Source: an uncultured Eubacterium sp.
Lineage (GTDB): Bacteria > Bacillota > Clostridia > Lachnospirales > Lachnospiraceae
Direction of reading: 5' to 3'
NCBI GenBank assembly: GCA_910578975.1
Contig: CAJTRZ010000001.1
Span: 124,001-188,000 of the forward strand
DNA: 64,000 bases
Positions within the stretch are counted from its first letter, which is position 1; each line of letters starts with the position of its first letter. The translations under genes were made by a program, and so were the position numbers. The notes below the pieces were generated by a model. That model saw only the letters and a program-made list of their open reading frames with translations. It made no database searches and was not told the DNA's origin. This document shows, in pieces, positions 61,523 through 64,000 of the stretch.

Positions 61523-61645
61523 CTTGCTAAGAGAGCAAAAGCTGCAAACCTTGATGCTATCCATGATACAGTACATGAAATGGCTAGAGATGAAGCTAGA
61601 CATGGTAAGGCATTCGAAGGATTATTAAAGAGATACTTTGGTTAA
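61523..61645 (+). pseudogene. Displaced 3' end of the rubrerythrin gene (attR)
   Basis: Encodes LAKRAKAANLDAIHDTVHEMARDEARHGKAFEGLLKRYFG and the stop, identical in protein to the end of the intact gene at 52627-52749, with ten synonymous base differences. The first 20 bases are identical and mark the crossover region. This is the original chromosomal 3' end left beyond the element; it has no start codon of its own. Confidence 0.9.
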
Positions 61646-61781
61646 TTACGAGCAATATTAAAAATAAAAACATACACCGTGGGTGCTTGCACACATGGGT
61701 GTATGTTTTTTTATTTTAATATTGGGACAATCACCAGCGAGAATGAGCAACGCGAATTCGAGCTGGTGATTGCTCGTAATT
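61644..61781 (+). ncRNA. Structured repeat element, copy A
   Basis: Outer stem AATTACGAGCAAT (61644-61656) with its exact complement (61769-61781). Inner long stem 61654-61678 with 61698-61723 (A/T rich, then CATACACC/GGTGTATG) closed by a GGGTGCTTGCACACATG loop. Then AATCACCAGC/GCTGGTGATT enclosing AGCGAGAA...GCGAATTCGAGCTG. It starts at the original rubrerythrin stop, so it may be the 3' structure of that transcript or an inserted palindromic element. Confidence 0.55.
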
Positions 61782-62000
61782 TTAAGCTACAAGCCATGCA
61801 TATATAAAATGATAAGCAATCGGAAGAGGGTGCTTGCACACTCAGACGATTGTTTTTTATTTTATATTTATACGGCGACAGCCGTTCATGAAATAGACCA
61901 AAGGTCTATGAATGGGCATGGCTTATTTTAATGTTGTGACAATCTCTAGCGAGAAGTAACACAGCGAATTCGAGCTGGTGATTGCTCGTAATGATAAGCT
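61782..62000 (+). ncRNA. Structured repeat element, copy B (composite)
   Basis: AAGCCATGC/GCATGGCTT (61791 and 61916 areas) encloses A/T stems, CAATCG/CGATTG with a GGGTGCTTGCACACTC loop, and ATAGACC/GGTCTAT. The right part, AGCGAGAAGTAACACAGCGAATTCGAGCTG then GTGATTGCTCGTAAT, is nearly the same as in copy A. The two halves look like parts of different units joined together. Confidence 0.5.
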
Positions 62001-62063
62001 TGAATAAGAACACTCAAAAAGTTATTATTTTTATTTACTTTTTGTGATATTATGTTTATATAA

Positions 62064-62092
62064 GTACATTTGGTGCTACGCACCAAATGTAC
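62064..62092. promoter_or_regulatory. 29-bp palindromic operator of WYL regulator, copy 2
   Basis: Identical to 54677-54705: GTACATTTGGTGC, TAC, complement. The upstream AAAAAGTTATTATTTTTATT stretch and the TATATA box are also shared between the two loci. Confidence 0.75.
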
Positions 62093-62110
62093 AGAACAAG
62101 AGGCGAAAAC

Positions 62111-63109
62111 ATGGAATCAGAAAGCAAGAAACTAATCCCTATATATCTTCAAGAATTATTCCTTGAACGAACAGACGATAAGCATTTTTTAAGAATGCCC
62201 GAAATATTATCATACTTGGAAACAAAAAATATTTACGTAGACAGACGTACAATCTATGCTGCTATTTCGCTGCTTCGTTCAGCAGGTTTCGATATTGAAG
62301 GAACAAAAGAAAAAGGCGGTTATAAATATCATCTAGTAGGCAGAACCTTTGATACAAACGAATTAAAATTTCTTATAGATTCTGTAGCGGTTTCAAAATT
62401 TCTGACAGAAAAGAAATCAAAAGAACTGATAAACAAAATAAAATCTTTCGGCAGTATTTATGACAGCAAAATATTAAACCGAAATATCTTAATCGGGGAA
62501 CGTATCAAGAGTATGCATGATAATGTATTAACAAACATAGATAACATACATCTTGCAACAAGCGACAACTGCCAAATCACGTTCAAATATTTAAGGTGGA
62601 CTACCCAAAGAACACTTGAATCTTCTGATAGGGAGAAAGTCTATTGTGTCAGTCCTTATGCGGTATGCCTTAGTGATAATAATTATTACATGATTGCTTT
62701 TGATAGTCACACAAAAACCTTACGTCACTACCGAGTGGATAAAATGAAATCCATACATTTATTAGACGAGCCAAGAGAGGGATTAGAAACATACAAAAAC
62801 TTTGATATTGCCGACTACTCTAAAAAGACCTTCGGAATGTTTGGCGGTAAAGAACAGACCATATCTGTACAATGTAAAAATTCTTTTGTAGGTGTATTTA
62901 TTGACCGCTTTGGCGATTCTGTAAGCATAAGACCTGACTATGACAATCCCGACTATTGCATTTGTAGAATGACGGTCAATGTAAGCCCTCAATTTTATGG
63001 TTGGATATTTGCTTTAGGTACAGAAGTCACAATTGTATCTCCACAAAGTGCAAAAGATGAATTTAGGGAAATGGCAAAAACGATAATGGAAAATTACAAC
63101 CGTGATTAA
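62111..63109 (+). CDS. WYL-domain transcriptional regulator, copy 2
   Basis: The 332-residue protein is closely similar to the element's WYL regulator, with the same HTH (MPEILSYLETKNIYVDRRTIYAAISLLRSAGFDIEG) and WYL (CQITFKYLRW, YCVSPYAVCLSDNNYYMIAFD) segments. It lies outside the element, beyond the displaced attachment site, in a region that also contains a truncated copy of the element's HTH gene. Start at 62111 with AAGAGG upstream. It may regulate genes to the right or be left from an older related element. Confidence 0.9.
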   Translation: MESESKKLIPIYLQELFLERTDDKHFLRMPEILSYLETKNIYVDRRTIYAAISLLRSAGFDIEGTKEKGGYKYHLVGRTFDTNELKFLIDSVAVSKFLTEKKSKELINKIKSFGSIYDSKILNRNILIGERIKSMHDNVLTNIDNIHLATSDNCQITFKYLRWTTQRTLESSDREKVYCVSPYAVCLSDNNYYMIAFDSHTKTLRHYRVDKMKSIHLLDEPREGLETYKNFDIADYSKKTFGMFGGKEQTISVQCKNSFVGVFIDRFGDSVSIRPDYDNPDYCICRMTVNVSPQFYGWIFALGTEVTIVSPQSAKDEFREMAKTIMENYNRD

Positions 63110-63171
63110 CCCATAATTTTTGATTTTTTAGTGATTTTATTTTCATTTTAACAAATCTGATTTTTTAGTAA

Positions 63172-63315
63172 TTGATAAAAGAACATAAAATCAGCACAGG
63201 ACAATTAGACAGATTACGTAAGAACGGAAATGTTAACACTTATACACTAAATCAACTTTGTAAAATACTAGATTGTAAACTTGAAGATATTGCAGAATAC
63301 ATTAAAGATAAATAA
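63172..63315 (+). pseudogene. 5'-truncated copy of the small HTH gene
   Basis: Reads LIKEHKISTGQLDRLRKNGNVNTYTLNQLCKILDCKLEDIAEYI and ends in a stop, almost identical to residues 20-66 of the gene at 59922. The first 19 codons, with start and ribosome site, are missing. A TTG at 63172 could in theory be a start but has no ribosome site. Confidence 0.8.
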
Positions 63316-63400
63316 AAAAGAAAATTATTAAGCAGACATAATTATCTAACTATACAATTTTTTGAAAAATAGTATAATATTGTAAAAAGGAGTGCTGCAA

Positions 63401-64000
63401 ATGCAAATTTCTAAAAAAATATTAATTTTTATCAGCTTACTTTTAATATGTATATTAACATTTTCAATATTTCAATTACTTAGGATTTATACTGAAAAGG
63501 AAAAATCAATTTCACAATTTAAAGGATTAAAAAACATAATTGAAAATACATCAGTCCAAACAGAAAATGAAAACCCCCAATATTTGAAGCTAAAAGAAAA
63601 AAACAGTGATTTTATCGGTTGGCTAACTATTGACGGAACAAATATAGATTATCCCGTTATGCAAAACACAAACGATTCTGAATTCTATCTTAAGCATAAT
63701 TTTGATAAAGAAAAGGACAGGCATGGGATACCTTTTGCTGCGTCATCTTCTTCAATTCCAAATGGTGATAATATAATAATTTTTGGTCATAGCATGAAAG
63801 ATGGCACTATGTTTTCCGAACTCCAAAAATTTATCTCACCAAAATTTTGTGAAGAAAATCACAGCATTATGTTCAATACATTTACCACATCGAATGTTTA
63901 TGATGTAATTATGGTATTCAAAATTTCCGAATCCGATACAGAAAAATTTCCATATTACACATACACATCATTTGATAACATTACTGCAAATAACTATCTG
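63401..64000 (+). CDS. Class B sortase, 3' part beyond window edge
   Basis: The 200 residues seen begin with a membrane helix (ILIFISLLLICILTFSIFQLL). The sortase B pattern follows: DFIGWLTIDGTNIDYPVMQNTNDSEFYLKHNFDKEKDRHGIPF, and the catalytic histidine in IIIFGHSMKDGTMFSEL. The catalytic TLSTC and arginine motifs would lie past the edge. AAAAGGAGTG precedes the ATG at 63401. Sortase B genes of this type are frequent in integrative conjugative elements, in line with the neighbouring element remains. Confidence 0.92.
   Translation, partial: MQISKKILIFISLLLICILTFSIFQLLRIYTEKEKSISQFKGLKNIIENTSVQTENENPQYLKLKEKNSDFIGWLTIDGTNIDYPVMQNTNDSEFYLKHNFDKEKDRHGIPFAASSSSIPNGDNIIIFGHSMKDGTMFSELQKFISPKFCEENHSIMFNTFTTSNVYDVIMVFKISESDTEKFPYYTYTSFDNITANNYL

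Larger units (their letters stand above)
52627..61542. mobile_element. Integrated element of about 8.9 kb in the rubrerythrin gene
   Basis: The boundaries are two copies of CTTGCTAAGAGAGCAAAAGC (52627-52646 and 61523-61542). A tyrosine integrase gene (60183-61397) lies next to the right end. Inside are an HNH nuclease, small proteins, a winged-helix protein, a WYL regulator, a type I toxin-antitoxin candidate, two paralogous proteins, a serine resolvase, a lipoprotein, a secreted Ig-like protein and an HTH protein. No relaxase, coupling protein or type IV secretion genes are seen, so it would need a helper for transfer. Confidence 0.85.

Noticed and set aside
52627..61542. Full integrative conjugative element or prophage
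   Set aside because: No relaxase, coupling ATPase, conjugation or phage structural genes are visible, so only a small integrated element is claimed.
1..64000. tRNA or rRNA genes
   Set aside because: I looked for cloverleaf-like sequences with the GGTTCGA(A/T)TCC arm and for rRNA segments and saw none; a short tRNA could escape reading by eye.

Overview
The window reads as part of the chromosome of a low-GC, anaerobic, Gram-positive member of the Clostridia, most probably a Lachnospiraceae gut bacterium. Supporting signs are AT-rich codon use, strong AGGAGG ribosome sites, a Spo0A-type domain protein, reverse rubrerythrin with a Fur/PerR regulator, an NfnAB transhydrogenase, class D and class B sortases, and very lysine-rich secreted proteins. 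A species name is not justified from the sequence alone.

Layout. 1-9.4 kb is conserved housekeeping: glyS (cut by the window edge), a lipoprotein, the recO/yqzL/era cluster, an M16C metallopeptidase, and a biotin module (bioY and divergent birA sharing a clear BirA operator). 9.4-16 kb is one minus-strand operon encoding a compact Tad-like secretion/pilus machine: an ATPase, one TadB/C-type membrane protein, several tiny single-helix proteins sharing an F-x3-[EH]-rich start (FLxEHG) and a 840-residue secreted beta-helix protein. 16-20 kb has nth, a short-chain dehydrogenase, an IbrA/IbrB pair and a stand-alone Spo0A DNA-binding domain. 20.4-25.1 kb is an accessory patch: a RhuM-family gene, a HEPN-type protein, two head-to-head recombinase remnants and decayed repeats. 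25.2-36.4 kb returns to core genes (rlmD, pcrA, yerC, sortase D, hslO and others). 36.4-46.7 kb mixes structured repeats, secreted proteins, purA, a 1215-residue discoidin-domain surface protein, an SGNH hydrolase and a complete type III toxin-antitoxin locus (ToxN/AbiQ plus three 35-bp RNA repeats with promoter and terminator). 46.9-52.7 kb has nfnAB, a secreted GH128-like glucanase, a PerR-like regulator and reverse rubrerythrin.

52.6-61.5 kb is an integrated element of about 8.9 kb. Its tyrosine integrase has used the 3' end of the rubrerythrin gene as attachment site; the element supplies a replacement 3' end whose protein is unchanged although ten bases differ. The displaced original end is still present beyond the integrase. 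The element carries an HNH nuclease with a hairpin over its start, a WYL regulator with a palindromic operator, a type I toxin-antitoxin candidate, two paralogous small proteins, a serine resolvase, two secreted proteins and a small HTH (excisionase/regulator) gene, but no conjugation genes in view.

To the right of the displaced attachment site lie two copies of a structured repeat, a second WYL regulator with the identical operator, a 5'-truncated copy of the element's small HTH gene, and a class B sortase running off the edge. This suggests the same site has been hit by related elements more than once.
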